From Deltaproteobacteria bacterium (GTDB taxonomy: Bacteria > Desulfobacterota > Desulfobacteria > Desulfobacterales > QNYZ01), in NCBI GenBank assembly GCA_003973265.1, contig QNYZ01000026.1, positions 1-43,750 of the forward strand: a stretch of DNA of 43,750 nt, given 5' to 3'. Positions 23,572 to 33,908 of this stretch are shown in pieces. Position 1 is the stretch's first letter; every line of letters begins with the position of its first letter. The notes beneath the pieces were generated by a model, which did no database searches, was not told the DNA's origin, and saw only the letters and a list, made by a program, of their open reading frames with translations. Position numbers and translations under genes: made by a program.

Positions 23572-25989
23572 TTATTTCTGATTTTTATCTTCCCCGCCGA
23601 ATTCTCTTTTCAGTCGATATTGCTGTTCAAGATAAAATTTAAGCCTCTTTTGAACCTTACCGAAAACCGTCTTCTTGGGATAGTTTCCGGCTTTATTCGG
23701 TTTTCCGGCCGGAACCCCCGTGAGGATCTCAATGCCTTCTTCAATGGTGGCCACGGCCCAGATATGAAATTTCCCCTTCTTAACATATTTAAGCACATCC
23801 CGGCTGACCATCAGGTTCTGGACATTGCTTTGAGGGATCATCACGCCCTGCCGGCCGGTGAGGCCTTTGGTGCGGCATACTTCAAAAAAGCCCTCCACTT
23901 TCTGGTTAACGCCACCAATGGCCTGGACCTCTCCCTTCTGGTTCACCGACCCGGTCACGGCAATTCCCTGGTTGATACCGATTCCGGACAGACTGGACAA
24001 AATCGCATAAAGCTCGGTGGACGACGCACTGTCGCCGTCAATACCGCCGTAGCTCTGCTCAAAGGTAATGCTGACAGATAAGTTCAGCGGATACCGCTGG
24101 GCAAATGTCCGACCGAGAAAACCGGATAAAATCAACACCCCCTTGTCATGCGTCTTTCCGCTTAACTTGGATTCACGTTCGATATTGACGATTCCGGGCC
24201 GCCCCATGAAAGTTTCAGCCGTTATTCTTGACGGGCGGCCAAAAGAAAGATCACCTACCTGGTATACGGCCAGGGCATTTACCTGCCCCACGACTTTTCC
24301 TTTTACATCAATAAGAATCGTGTTGTTGGCATAGGACTCATGGGTCTTTTCTTCGTAAAGATTGTATCGAAAACGGTGTTCCTTAAGCGCCTTGATTACA
24401 TATTTTTCGGATACGGATCTGGCTCCGGATTTTTTTGCCCAGTAATCGGCTTCTTTCAAGACGCCGAGGATCGACCCGAACCGCAACGAGAGTTTGTTTT
24501 TATCGGCCACCTGCTTTTCGCCAAATTCGACAACCGCAGCCACGCCGGTGGGAGTCAGGGGCAGCAACTTCTCCTGCTTGCAGACCCGGGCCACAAACTG
24601 GGCGTATTGCATCATGGTTTTATCGTTTCGGATTACTTCGTGATCAAAATCCGCCCGGACCTTAAAAATTTTATTAAATTTTGAATCATTATTCTGCAGC
24701 AGGTGGAAAAGATGATAACTACCCAGAAGAATCACCTTGACGTCCAGCGGGATGGGTTCGGGGCGCAGAGACATAGCGCCGAAACCCAGGCTGATAGACA
24801 GATCTTCGATTAGAAGCATCTTGTTTTGCAACGCCCGCTTGAGCGCTTCATAGACCGGCGCGTTCATCAGGAGAGATTCGATCTCCATGATTAAATATCC
24901 CCCGTTGGCTTTTAACAGCGATCCGGCCTGGACGAGCGAGAAATCGGTTGTCAGGGTTCCCATGTAAGCACGCTTTTCGATGCGTCCGAAAACATTATGG
25001 TATGTGGGGTTGGTTTCAAAAATGACCGGTGCGCCCCTGCTCCCCCGGTGATCGACCAGGACATTTACTTCATACGCCCGAAGACCCGATTCAGGTACGC
25101 CCATACCCATTCCGGGAATGGGTGACGTTTTTTCATTGACCGGTAGAAAGTCGGTCACATTTTCGACCACATGTTTCTGAACTTCCTTTAAATAGTTCAC
25201 GATTCCGGAACACTGGTCGTACTGGCCTAAAAGGGCGTCAATTCTCGTTCTGGTTACAAACAGAGCAACATCGGACATGGCTTTATCCACGTCCTGCTGC
25301 ATGGCATCCTTCACTTTGGCAACCGTCCGCATGGACGATTCAATCTCTCCCTGAAGCTCACGTATATTACCCTCAATCCGGGTCTTTTCTTCTTTATCAA
25401 GCGCATCAAAATCTTCCCGTTTCATCGGCTTTCCATCCGTGACCGGAAATATCTGCAGTCCCGACTGGCTCCGGTTGATCGCCAGTCCCATCTGTTTTGC
25501 CTTTTTATCTAATGCTTCAAAAATCTGGCGCTGCTGTTCGCCGTATTTCTTTTCCAGTTCGTCTATTTTTTTCTGGTAGGATTTACTTTCAAAAGCGGCG
25601 GCAAGTTCGTTCTGCAGGCCTTCCACCAGCTTCTCCATCTGTTTTTTGAATACGGTCGCCTTCCCGGGAGGAATTTCGATTGTTTTGGGGCAAAACTCAT
25701 CAAAAAAATTATTCACCATTACCCAGTCAACCGGGGTCGGATTCTTTTTCGCATGTTTTGTAACGATATCGCGGATAATCGTCGTTTTCCCGGTCCCCTC
25801 GATACCGGTCACAAAAATATTGTATCCACGGCTGTCCATAGCGAGCCCGAAATTAATTGCCTGGACAGCACGTTCCTGACCAATAACCCCGTCTAAGGGG
25901 GTTACCTCTGCCGTGTTCTTAAAAGAATAGAATTTCGGATCGCAAATACAACGTAAATCACTATATTTCAGTTTCCGTGTTTTTAACAT
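23572..25989 (-). CDS. Lon-like ATP-dependent protease (AAA_32 / LonB-type)
   Basis: An 805-residue cytoplasmic protease. The N-terminal ATPase has Walker A GIEGTGKTT and a long coiled insertion (about residues 125-235, Lys/Glu-rich). The C-terminal Lon protease domain has Ser654 in DGDSASSTEL and Lys697 in GGVNQKVEG, 43 residues apart, the same distance as in E. coli Lon. It is of the type lacking the classic Lon N-terminal substrate domain. The ATG at 25989 is chosen for its AAGGAG seven bases upstream; the frame opens slightly earlier with a TTG. It follows the ExeA-OmpA gene by 38 bases. Confidence 0.94.
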   Translation of the reverse strand: MLKTRKLKYSDLRCICDPKFYSFKNTAEVTPLDGVIGQERAVQAINFGLAMDSRGYNIFVTGIEGTGKTTIIRDIVTKHAKKNPTPVDWVMVNNFFDEFCPKTIEIPPGKATVFKKQMEKLVEGLQNELAAAFESKSYQKKIDELEKKYGEQQRQIFEALDKKAKQMGLAINRSQSGLQIFPVTDGKPMKREDFDALDKEEKTRIEGNIRELQGEIESSMRTVAKVKDAMQQDVDKAMSDVALFVTRTRIDALLGQYDQCSGIVNYLKEVQKHVVENVTDFLPVNEKTSPIPGMGMGVPESGLRAYEVNVLVDHRGSRGAPVIFETNPTYHNVFGRIEKRAYMGTLTTDFSLVQAGSLLKANGGYLIMEIESLLMNAPVYEALKRALQNKMLLIEDLSISLGFGAMSLRPEPIPLDVKVILLGSYHLFHLLQNNDSKFNKIFKVRADFDHEVIRNDKTMMQYAQFVARVCKQEKLLPLTPTGVAAVVEFGEKQVADKNKLSLRFGSILGVLKEADYWAKKSGARSVSEKYVIKALKEHRFRYNLYEEKTHESYANNTILIDVKGKVVGQVNALAVYQVGDLSFGRPSRITAETFMGRPGIVNIERESKLSGKTHDKGVLILSGFLGRTFAQRYPLNLSVSITFEQSYGGIDGDSASSTELYAILSSLSGIGINQGIAVTGSVNQKGEVQAIGGVNQKVEGFFEVCRTKGLTGRQGVMIPQSNVQNLMVSRDVLKYVKKGKFHIWAVATIEEGIEILTGVPAGKPNKAGNYPKKTVFGKVQKRLKFYLEQQYRLKREFGGEDKNQK

Positions 25990-26027
25990 GAACATCTCCT
26001 TGGCCAACCATCAAAAGTATACCGCTG

Positions 26028-27623
26028 CTAATCATGTATCAGTTCGATCTCAATTCGTCGATTGGTATTTCGCCCTTCCAGAGAGTCATTCGGCGCAATC
26101 GGGTCTGCCTCTCCAAGGCCAACGGCCTTGATCCGGGTGGGGTCGAACCCCTTATCTACAAAAAATGCTTTTACTTTTTCCGCCCGCAAAGCAGACAACT
26201 GCTTGTTCGCTGCAGCCTTGCCGAATGAATCCGTATACCCTTTAATGAGGAGGTACGCTTTGGGATACTTTACCGTTTTTAATAAAAATTTCTCCAACTT
26301 ATCGGTTATGTCTTTTCCTAAATCTTCCGAGTAGGCTTCAAAATGAACGATCAGTTTATCAACCGAATACAAGGTAGCCGATGCGGGCTGAATGCGGTCA
26401 TTTGTCCCGGGCGATTTTTCCAACTGGCGGGAGGTATCTCTGTTTTTTTCTTTCAGTGACGGCGCCTGCTTTTTTTCCCGCGGTGCTACTTCCGTCGCGA
26501 TCTCTTCTTCCTTAAATCCTGATTCCGGGGCTTTTATAGCCCGCTCTTGCTTGTCGGATATGTTCTTTTCGGGCTTTATTTTTTTCCCCTTATCGGCCAC
26601 CACCGGCGATGCGGGTTGCTGCTGCAGCCGGACAACCGGCGGAGAAACCATCTCGCCCGTTTTTAAGTATGAGTGATATCCGGCAATTATCAGCATCAGA
26701 AGGAAAAACACCAGGACGACCGGAATCATCCACGGGTATTGGTTCCCGGCCCAGGATTTGAACCGGTTGTTTTTTTCCTGTTTCCTGTAATTTTTCGGGA
26801 TTGTTTTTTTTGTCTCAGTGATCTGAAGTTGATGTTCCTGGGCACATTCCCGAATAATGGCTGCGTCTATTCTGGTTTTTCCCTGGATGTATCCGGCCAG
26901 CAGGGCATGGTCACAGATCACATTGATCAGGCGAGGATAACAGTTAGAAGCTTCAATGATTTCGCGAATAGCGCCGGCATTGAAAATCTGATCTTCTGTT
27001 CCCGCGACCTGCAACCGGAACCGGATATACTCTTTGACTTCTTTTTCATGAATCGGCCCCAGATAATACCGGGTCGTAATTCTTTGCGCCAGTGCTTCAT
27101 TCTCTGGCTGAGCAAGAATCTGGTCCACTTCATTCTGACCCACAAGAAAGATATTTAACAGCTTAACATTCAATCTTTCGATATTTGATAATAAACGAAT
27201 CTCCTCGAGAATTTCACCCGAAAGTCCCTGGGCCTCATCCATGATCAACAGGACTTTCCGGTTCTCAGCATACGATTTATGCAGAAAATGGATAAACCGG
27301 ACCAGAAAGTCACCCTTGGAGACAAACTGCCTGCCCATTTTAAAGCTGGTGGATAGAAAATTATAAAAATCGAGAATCTCGAAGCCGGGATACTGGACAG
27401 TCGCCACGATGGTATTTTCACCCAGGCTTTCGAGCAACTTATTTACCAGCGTCGTTTTGCCCGTTCCCACGTCACCCACCAGTAAAAGAAGGCCCCTGTT
27501 TTCCATAAGACTGTATTTTAATATTGAATATGCTTCCCGGTGGGATTCCCCCAGCCACATGAACTTCGGGTCTGGTGTAAGCTGAAAGGGCTTTACTTTT
27601 AAATGGTAATGTGCAAGATACAT
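26028..27623 (-). CDS. ExeA-type AAA ATPase fused to a C-terminal OmpA-like domain
   Basis: A 531-residue membrane protein. Residues 1-280 are an ExeA/GspA-like ATPase (start MYLAHYHLKVKPFQLTPDP; Walker A GDVGTGKTT at 50-58; Walker B VLLIMDEAQG). One membrane helix lies near 293-315, then a Lys/Glu/Pro-rich periplasmic linker to about 410. The OmpA/MotB-like peptidoglycan-binding domain ends with GYTDSFG...N..LS..RA..V. and GRNTNRRIEIEL. ExeA proteins usually end in a different peptidoglycan-binding domain, so this is a variant. It may use ATP to remodel or anchor an envelope complex. No clear ribosome binding site before the ATG at 27623. Confidence 0.88.
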   Translation of the reverse strand: MYLAHYHLKVKPFQLTPDPKFMWLGESHREAYSILKYSLMENRGLLLLVGDVGTGKTTLVNKLLESLGENTIVATVQYPGFEILDFYNFLSTSFKMGRQFVSKGDFLVRFIHFLHKSYAENRKVLLIMDEAQGLSGEILEEIRLLSNIERLNVKLLNIFLVGQNEVDQILAQPENEALAQRITTRYYLGPIHEKEVKEYIRFRLQVAGTEDQIFNAGAIREIIEASNCYPRLINVICDHALLAGYIQGKTRIDAAIIRECAQEHQLQITETKKTIPKNYRKQEKNNRFKSWAGNQYPWMIPVVLVFFLLMLIIAGYHSYLKTGEMVSPPVVRLQQQPASPVVADKGKKIKPEKNISDKQERAIKAPESGFKEEEIATEVAPREKKQAPSLKEKNRDTSRQLEKSPGTNDRIQPASATLYSVDKLIVHFEAYSEDLGKDITDKLEKFLLKTVKYPKAYLLIKGYTDSFGKAAANKQLSALRAEKVKAFFVDKGFDPTRIKAVGLGEADPIAPNDSLEGRNTNRRIEIELIHD

Positions 27624-27842
27624 TCGATTATATGGACTTGTATTGTTTGCTGAATCAACTGACAGCAGCCAGATAAACGCGATTTCGGGTCATGGCCACT
27701 GTATATTGTGGTTACTGCAACCGTTTTATTGATATATGGTATTCAGCAACGATTTCAATAACTTTTTTCCTTTTTTCATTTGACTATATGCATCATTCTT
27801 AGAAAAAAATCAAATATGATCGAAAACCCACAGGAATAGCGC

Positions 27843-29252
27843 ATGAAAGCCAATAAGTTAAAATCCGGTATTATCACAGCCTTTGTTTTTCTTCTGATCG
27901 CAGCCTTTACCAGCATCGCCTCCAGTACAGAAGGGAAAAAAACGCCTACCAGAAGCACGTCTACGCGCTTATCCGAAATTATGTTTGTGCTAGATAATTC
28001 TGGAAGTATGAAAAAAAATGATCCCGATCGAATCACCGGGAAAGTGGTGACAAATTTCATTAAAAATGCGGCGGATGGCTCACGTATTGGCATGGTGATA
28101 TTTGGGAAAGATGCCAGGATACTGGAACCAATAACAGAAATTGCCAGCTCGGCCACCCGGACCCGGTTTATCGAGAGCCTCGACCAAATCGACTACCGGG
28201 GACAAAGAACAAACACGCCGGCGGGAATCGAAAGGGCCATCTACGAATTGAAAGCCAGCGGAAATAAAAATATTGAAAAAGCCATTATCCTGTTAACGGA
28301 TGGGCTCATTGATACCGGAGATAAAACCCGCGATCAAGAGGAAGAGACGTGGCTGAAAGAACAACTTGCAGAAGAATGTCGTGATCTGGGAATTAAAATT
28401 TACGGTATTGCGTTTACAGACAAGGCGGATTTTCGGCTGATGCAGATTCTGGCGACTAAAACGGGTGGAGAATATTTCAGAATCTATTCGGCCGCAGAAA
28501 TTCAACCCATTTTTGACCGAATCAATACGCAAATAGCCGCGGCTGCCGAAAAAAGGGACAACCCGATCAAAAATAATTCCGAACAGATGATAGCGACATC
28601 TGTTAAAAAACCAGCGGCCAAACCGGTAACGGCACCCAGCCCGGCCCAGCAGATGCCGAAAAAGCCGGTCTTACGAACCGATTCGCAGGGTTCATCCCAA
28701 ACAGCACCCGACGCATCTGCCGTTAATGAGAAAAAGCTCAGCGACATTCTTCCCGTCATTTTTTTAATGGCGATTATCCTGGCCGCTCTCATTTTTTTCC
28801 TGATGATGCACCGGGAAAACAAGCAGCGGCCCAGCCAGCAGGCATCAGGATCAAGGGGCCGTGGCGATACGCCCCGAAAGCTGCGGCCGGAAGTACAGGC
28901 CGAACTCATCGATGTGGAACACATCATTCCCCAGGATTCGGTTTCTTTAACCATTGATAAATCGCCGATCAGTATTGGACGTGACTCGAGCAATGATATT
29001 GTTATCCCTCAAAAAGTCGTTTCCAGCCTGCACGCAACCATCGAATACCGAAATGGATACTATTTCCTTGAGGATAACCGAAGTACCAATGGAACCCGCC
29101 TGAATAACCGGCGGGTGGAACAAGATACAAAAATGAAATTGAAAAGTGGAGATGTCATTCACTTTGCAAACAGTGAGTTCAGGTTTCTGATACATGACCA
29201 GGCACCCTACGGAGAAACCATGGTCATCCATGCCGGTGACATCCAGACGTAA
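27843..29252 (+). CDS. von Willebrand factor A / FHA domain membrane protein
   Basis: A 469-residue protein with a signal peptide (residues 1-27), then a periplasmic vWA domain with complete MIDAS motif D-N-S-G-S at 51-55 and later TNTPAG and LLTDG. A Pro/Ala-rich linker, one membrane helix (about 299-322) and a cytoplasmic FHA domain follow (ISIGRDSSNDIVIP, SSLHATIEY, STNGTRLNN). FHA domains bind phosphothreonine, so it could link phosphorylation inside to a metal-dependent ligand outside. It is divergent from the ExeA-OmpA gene across 219 bases. No kinase gene is adjacent. Confidence 0.9.
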   Translation: MKANKLKSGIITAFVFLLIAAFTSIASSTEGKKTPTRSTSTRLSEIMFVLDNSGSMKKNDPDRITGKVVTNFIKNAADGSRIGMVIFGKDARILEPITEIASSATRTRFIESLDQIDYRGQRTNTPAGIERAIYELKASGNKNIEKAIILLTDGLIDTGDKTRDQEEETWLKEQLAEECRDLGIKIYGIAFTDKADFRLMQILATKTGGEYFRIYSAAEIQPIFDRINTQIAAAAEKRDNPIKNNSEQMIATSVKKPAAKPVTAPSPAQQMPKKPVLRTDSQGSSQTAPDASAVNEKKLSDILPVIFLMAIILAALIFFLMMHRENKQRPSQQASGSRGRGDTPRKLRPEVQAELIDVEHIIPQDSVSLTIDKSPISIGRDSSNDIVIPQKVVSSLHATIEYRNGYYFLEDNRSTNGTRLNNRRVEQDTKMKLKSGDVIHFANSEFRFLIHDQAPYGETMVIHAGDIQT

Positions 29253-29279
29253 TCACTGCGGACAACTGGCGGGATTTTT

Positions 29280-30269
29280 CTAATCAGGCCGCTTCGCGCC
29301 CTTGCCTGAATTTCCTTTACGCCGTTGCGCCAGCATACGGGCCAATATAGTACCGATCCCGCCGGGGGATGATAAATTCGGGTATGGCTGGAGATTCTCG
29401 AGGGTATCAAGAAAAGCCCTGGCGGGTAAAGAGAGCGGCTGGTTTTCCAGATAGGCAATACTGACATCCATGTATTGGGTCTGCCCGTTCAACGGCATCT
29501 CAGCCAGTTTATGCTCGCTAAGCTCAAGGCTTACCACCTCTTTGACAAGAAATGAGACCCCGTCTCCCCGTTGGACCAGTTGTTTGATAAATTCGGTGTT
29601 GCTCGTCTCCATCAGGATATTCGGCCGGCAGTTTTCCCGCTTGAAAAGCTGATCGACCAGTTGCCGGGTTCCGGACCCGATCTCTTTCATAATAAACGGC
29701 TCTGTGGCCAGATCTGCAAAACTGATCGCCTTTTGTTTCAAAAAAGGATGATCGGGGGCTAATACGATCGTCATCTCCTCCTGGCTGAACGGAATATATT
29801 TTATTCCGGGGACATCGCCGGTCCTGGCGACAATGGCCACTTCATTTTTAAAGTCGAGCAGACTGCGGGTCATATCCAGGGAGCTGCCTTCGTTCAGTTC
29901 TATTTTGATTTCCGGATGCTTTGAAAGAAACGAAGAAAGCATACTCGGCATAAAATAGCGGGCATACGCTTTGGTGGTGCCAATTCGCAGCAGCCCTCTT
30001 TTCAGGTGCCGCATATCCTCGACCGCTCTTTCAATCTCCTTTTCCAGTACAAACACCTTTCTGGCCAGTTCAAAAAGGGTGCGCCCCTCATCAGTCAACC
30101 AGATTTTCCGCCCCCTTTTTTTAAACAGACGAATACCGCAGGCTGATTCAAATGCCTTTACCTGGACGGTTATGGCCGGTTGAGAGATAAACAGCTCTTC
30201 GGCCGCCCGGGTGAAATTAAGGTGCTTGGCCGCGTAATAAAATATACGAAACTGGTTTAAGTTAATCAT
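29280..30269 (-). CDS. LysR family transcriptional regulator
   Basis: A 329-residue regulator. The N-terminal winged helix-turn-helix is LNQFRIFYYAAKHLNFTRAAEELFISQPAITVQVKAFE; the C-terminal effector domain resembles that of CysB/Cbl-type members (GLLRIGTTKAYARYFMPSMLSSF; EPFIMKEIGSGTR). It is divergent from ppsA across 381 bases, the classic arrangement for an activator of the neighbouring catabolic operon, so it likely senses an aromatic compound or its metabolite. That role is inferred from position only. The C-terminal 30 residues are basic and unmatched. It converges with the vWA-FHA gene. Confidence 0.92.
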   Translation of the reverse strand: MINLNQFRIFYYAAKHLNFTRAAEELFISQPAITVQVKAFESACGIRLFKKRGRKIWLTDEGRTLFELARKVFVLEKEIERAVEDMRHLKRGLLRIGTTKAYARYFMPSMLSSFLSKHPEIKIELNEGSSLDMTRSLLDFKNEVAIVARTGDVPGIKYIPFSQEEMTIVLAPDHPFLKQKAISFADLATEPFIMKEIGSGTRQLVDQLFKRENCRPNILMETSNTEFIKQLVQRGDGVSFLVKEVVSLELSEHKLAEMPLNGQTQYMDVSIAYLENQPLSLPARAFLDTLENLQPYPNLSSPGGIGTILARMLAQRRKGNSGKGAKRPD

Positions 30270-30650
30270 AAATAGCTTTTGGTTATGAGAAGAATCGAAT
30301 TATAATTTTTACTTATACATAACATAAATATATTTGGTTTGACAGGTTTTTTCATTTCATACATGATCGTTTCACATGTTTTCCTTGGGCAGATTTTACC
30401 CGTGTGCTCGCACGCATTAGCCGCAAAATAAGTCGCCGTGATCTGCCGCCTTTCGGCTCGCGACGACCCGTTGGGCCACCCGATTGAAATGATCACCGAT
30501 CCTGTTTTTATATTACAGGGATTGGCACGATGTTTCATCGTTCATACCTGGCATCATCCCGGTGAGCTCATTTTTTCCATGCAATAACGTCTAATTCAGC
30601 CGGGCACACTTTCCCCATAATGTCGTAATCTAACCATAAGGAGGTTGAAC
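30270..30650. other. divergent intergenic region between lysR and ppsA
   Basis: No gene is visible. The part nearest lysR (30280-30340) is very AT-rich. A good sigma-70-type pair lies at 30339-30367. A weak hairpin CCTGT...ACAGG occurs near 30503-30522. The ppsA leader would be about 280 bases long, long enough for RNA-level control, though no known motif was recognised. Confidence 0.5.
30339..30367 (+). promoter_or_regulatory. candidate promoter for the phenol-activation operon
   Basis: Perfect TTGACA at 30339-30344, 17-bp spacer, CATGAT at 30362-30367 (4 of 6). The poor -10 fits an activator-dependent promoter, consistent with the divergent LysR gene. Confidence 0.4.
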
Positions 30651-32516
30651 ATGGCCGATGACGCAAGCGTAAGATTTCCGGATCCACATGAGTTTCTCCT
30701 GCCCGATGAACTGAAAGACTGGGAAGAGATGTATCCTTCTCACCACCTTTTCTCTGAAGATCGCGCCGAGTGGGAAAAACAGCAATTCTGGTACCAGGAC
30801 AAAATTCATGCGCCTGAGCCGGTTCCCCCTCTGGATCATATCTTCCAGGAAGCGTGGCAGATCGCTTTGTCTCAGTATACGACCCGCGTCTTCTGCATAC
30901 CGCCAGCCCAGGGCATCGCCCAGCGGATGGTTGGCGGCTATCTGTACATCTGTGCCATTGCCCCGCCGCCGGATGAAATTATCGGCAAGAAAGCCCAGCT
31001 CTTTGAAAAACGGGTTTTCTATGTGTTTGAGCATTATGAAGAGCTGTGGGACAAGTGGCTTAAAAAGTTTCAGGCGCTGGGAAAGGAAATGGCGGAGATA
31101 GAAGTCCCCAAGGAAATGCCTGAGTTTGTACCTGAAGATCAGGTTCTTCCCGCACCCACCGGCTCATACGTCTCATATGATCTCATCGCGGGATTCAATA
31201 AGCTGGTCAATAATATGATCAAGGGATGGCAATATCATTTTGAAATGCTGAACCTGACCTACCTGGCTTACCTGATGTTTGCCGATGTATCCCGTAAGCT
31301 TTTCCCGGGCATCAGCGAAAGTGCCATCGGTAAAATGGTGGCCGGCGCCTATGTGTCGATGTTTCGTCCGGAAGAAGAATTGTGTAAACTGGCAAGGAAA
31401 GCCATGGAAAACCCGGCTGTCGCAGCGATCCTGAAAGGCGACGATTCTCCAGCGGAAAAAGTGTCAGCGCTGTCGGAAAGCGCAGAGGGCAAAGACTGGC
31501 TGGCCGCATACGATAAAGCCAAGAACCCCTGGTTTTTTGTCTCCTGCGGCAGTGGCTGGTACCACCATGAAGGCAGCTGGATCAATACCCCCGAAATCCC
31601 CTATGGATACATAAAAAGCTATGTGGAACGCCTGGAAAGGGGCGAAACAATTGAACGTGCTCTGGATGAAATCAGTACAGAGAGAGATGAAATCGTTGAA
31701 GGTTATCGCGAATTAATTAAAACGGATGAAGACCTGAAGGCCTTTAATGATGCCTACAACACGATCCGGACGATTTATCGCTATGCCGAAGACCACCTCT
31801 TCTGGGTAGAGCACTGGTATCATACGATCTGGTTTTCCAAGATCCGCCAATTCGGCAAATTACTGGTGGCCAACGACATGCTCGATTCCGTGGATGATAT
31901 CTTCATGTTCAACCGCTATGAGATCCCGGAACTGCTCACCGAAGTGTCCACCGGCTGGGCGCTGGGGGTCGATATCCCCATGCGGGGAAATTACTACAAG
32001 GCCAAGGCCGCAAAACGGAAAAAAATCCTGGAAGCGGCCCGTGAATGGAACCCGATACCGGCCCTGGGTGTCCCACCTGAAGAGATTGCCGAGCCATTTA
32101 CCATCATGTTGTGGGGGATTACCACGGATAAGGTCAAGGAATGGCTCAAAGGGGTGGATGCATCGGCAGATGGCAACCTTTCCGAACTGAAGGGATTTGC
32201 TTCTTCCGCCGGCGTCGTGGAAGGCCCTGCACGGGTACTGAAACTGCTCAAGGACATCACGAAAGTCCAGCCCGGTGAAATCCTGGTTTGTCCTACAACC
32301 AACCCTTCCTGGGCACCGATCTTCACCAATATCAAGGCCGCCGTTACCGATATTGGCGGATTAACCAGTCATGCGGCCATCGTTTGCCGTGAATACGGCA
32401 TTCCGTCTGTCACCGGTACCGGAATGGCCACAACGGCGATCAAGACCGGCGATATCCTCCACGTCGATGGAGATACCGGTGTGGTCACCATCGTCAAGAA
32501 GGTTGATGAAGCATAG
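30651..32516 (+). CDS. ppsA: phenylphosphate synthase subunit A (phosphohistidine domain protein)
   Basis: Carries the catalytic histidine that passes phosphate from ATP to phenol, forming phenylphosphate in anaerobic phenol degradation. The 621-residue protein (about 70 kDa) matches PpsA of Thauera aromatica in size. The C-terminal 90 residues are the PEP-utiliser mobile domain with [20 protein letters not shown]. The active histidine is His574, close to the position recalled for Thauera (His569). The N-terminal 500 residues are the PpsA-specific part, rich in aromatic residues. AAGGAGG lies six bases before the ATG at 30651. The true substrate could be a substituted phenol. Confidence 0.88.
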   Translation: MADDASVRFPDPHEFLLPDELKDWEEMYPSHHLFSEDRAEWEKQQFWYQDKIHAPEPVPPLDHIFQEAWQIALSQYTTRVFCIPPAQGIAQRMVGGYLYICAIAPPPDEIIGKKAQLFEKRVFYVFEHYEELWDKWLKKFQALGKEMAEIEVPKEMPEFVPEDQVLPAPTGSYVSYDLIAGFNKLVNNMIKGWQYHFEMLNLTYLAYLMFADVSRKLFPGISESAIGKMVAGAYVSMFRPEEELCKLARKAMENPAVAAILKGDDSPAEKVSALSESAEGKDWLAAYDKAKNPWFFVSCGSGWYHHEGSWINTPEIPYGYIKSYVERLERGETIERALDEISTERDEIVEGYRELIKTDEDLKAFNDAYNTIRTIYRYAEDHLFWVEHWYHTIWFSKIRQFGKLLVANDMLDSVDDIFMFNRYEIPELLTEVSTGWALGVDIPMRGNYYKAKAAKRKKILEAAREWNPIPALGVPPEEIAEPFTIMLWGITTDKVKEWLKGVDASADGNLSELKGFASSAGVVEGPARVLKLLKDITKVQPGEILVCPTTNPSWAPIFTNIKAAVTDIGGLTSHAAIVCREYGIPSVTGTGMATTAIKTGDILHVDGDTGVVTIVKKVDEA

Positions 32517-32572
32517 GAAACCTAAACGTAAAGTGCCTGAAATCCTGCAGTGCCGGGATAACTACCTTTGTG

Positions 32573-32607
32573 AAATAATATTTCTGCCACAGGTAAAATA
32601 ATATTTC
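32573..32607. repeat. two identical AT-rich 12-mers between ppsA and ppsB
   Basis: AAATAATATTTC occurs at 32573-32584 and again at 32596-32607, 23 bases apart, about two helical turns. Each contains a near-palindrome. Such spacing would suit a dimeric DNA-binding protein; no regulator is implied. Confidence 0.6.
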
Positions 32608-32726
32608 CGGGATATGAAGGCTTTGGCGCCACAATAGCGCTTTTTTGAAAAGAGCGGGTTGACGTTGCGCCCTTGATTCCAGGCACTTTTTATCATTTTT
32701 CCGGTTTTTGTAGTTAGGAGCGACCA

Positions 32727-33794
32727 ATGGCATACATTCTTAATTTTAAAGAACTTGACAAAACGTCTATCCCCAGTGTCGGTGGGAAAAACGCCAGCCT
32801 GGGAGAAATGATCAAAGCCGGCATTCGCGTCCCGCCGGGTTTTGCCGTTACCACGACTTGTTATGAACAGTTTATTTTGGGTACGGAAATTAAAGACGAT
32901 ATTTTTGGATTATTGGCCGACCTTGATCCAGATGATGTCGATGCGTTAAACACGGCCGCCAGTCGGGTCCGCGCTTTAATTATTGAGGCCACTATTACAC
33001 CGGAAATTGCCGATACCATTAAAGAAGGATATCATCAGCTCTGCCGACAATGCGGGCTGGACTCGATACCGGTGGCCGTGCGATCCAGCGCGACCGCCGA
33101 AGACCTGCCCACAGCCAGTTTTGCCGGTCAACAGGATACCTACCTCTGGATTGAAGGCGCCGACAATGTCCTCAACCGTGTTCAGCGCTGCTGGGCCAGC
33201 CTCTTCACCGCCCGGGCCATCGCCTATCGTACCAAAAACAACTTCCCCCATGACAAGGTGCTCATCAGTGTCGGTGTCCAGCAAATGGTCAACTCCAGGG
33301 CCGCCGGTGTCATGTTCACCTTGAATCCCATTGATGGCGACCCCTCTAAGGTTGTCATTGAGGGAAGCTGGGGTCTGGGCGAAACGGTGGTCTCAGGAAC
33401 CGTTAATCCGGATAGATTTGTGGTTGACAAGGTCGTCATGGAAACGTCTGAAAAAACAGTATCCGCCAAACATATTGAATGTATATTCGACCATGAGAAA
33501 GCAGAAGTAATCAATGCCGACGTGTCAGAAGAACGGCAATCTGTCTGCTGTCTGGCAGACCAGGAGGTCAAGGCCCTGGCGACCGTCGCCAAAATAATTG
33601 AAAAGCATTATGGCCGCCCCATGGACATCGAATGGGCGATTGACGGCACGATTGATTTTCCGGACAATATTTTTATCGTGCAGGCACGTCCGGAAACAGT
33701 ATGGGGACAACGTGAGAAAAAATCGGTGCTGGGTAACAAAAGCGGTTATCAGCTATTAATGGAACAGGCGATGAAGCGCATTAAAATCCCATAA
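32727..33794 (+). CDS. ppsB: phenylphosphate synthase subunit B (ATP-grasp domain protein)
   Basis: Supplies the ATP-binding half of phenylphosphate synthase and phosphorylates the PpsA histidine. The 355-residue protein corresponds to the N-terminal ATP-grasp domain of PEP synthase: VGGKNASLGEMIKAGI, PVAVRSSATAEDLPTASFAGQQ, ARAIAYR, MFTLNPIDG, EGSWGLGE and IVQARPETVW. There is no phosphohistidine or PEP-binding part, as in PpsB of Thauera (about 40 kDa). AGGAG stands seven bases before the ATG. A 210-base gap separates it from ppsA. The CBS-domain PpsC protein is not found in the window. Confidence 0.9.
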   Translation: MAYILNFKELDKTSIPSVGGKNASLGEMIKAGIRVPPGFAVTTTCYEQFILGTEIKDDIFGLLADLDPDDVDALNTAASRVRALIIEATITPEIADTIKEGYHQLCRQCGLDSIPVAVRSSATAEDLPTASFAGQQDTYLWIEGADNVLNRVQRCWASLFTARAIAYRTKNNFPHDKVLISVGVQQMVNSRAAGVMFTLNPIDGDPSKVVIEGSWGLGETVVSGTVNPDRFVVDKVVMETSEKTVSAKHIECIFDHEKAEVINADVSEERQSVCCLADQEVKALATVAKIIEKHYGRPMDIEWAIDGTIDFPDNIFIVQARPETVWGQREKKSVLGNKSGYQLLMEQAMKRIKIP

Positions 33795-33908
33795 ACGAAT
33801 TTGATTATAACGGTTATTTACCTTTGATAAATCATTAATCCCGTCAAAAAGCCTTGCCGATGGCAGGCTTAACGACACCAAAATTTTAAAAAGAAGGAGA
33901 GATCATTT

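Noticed and set aside
30521..30541. Sigma-54 promoter before ppsA (TGGCAC at about 30524)
   Set aside because: The -24 element fits, but the required GC at -12 is CA at the correct spacing, so the match fails on a key position.
30651..33794. ppsA and ppsB as fragments of one broken PEP synthase gene
   Set aside because: The order is reversed relative to PEP synthase (phosphohistidine part first, ATP-grasp part second), each gene has its own strong ribosome binding site, and sizes match the separate PpsA and PpsB subunits.
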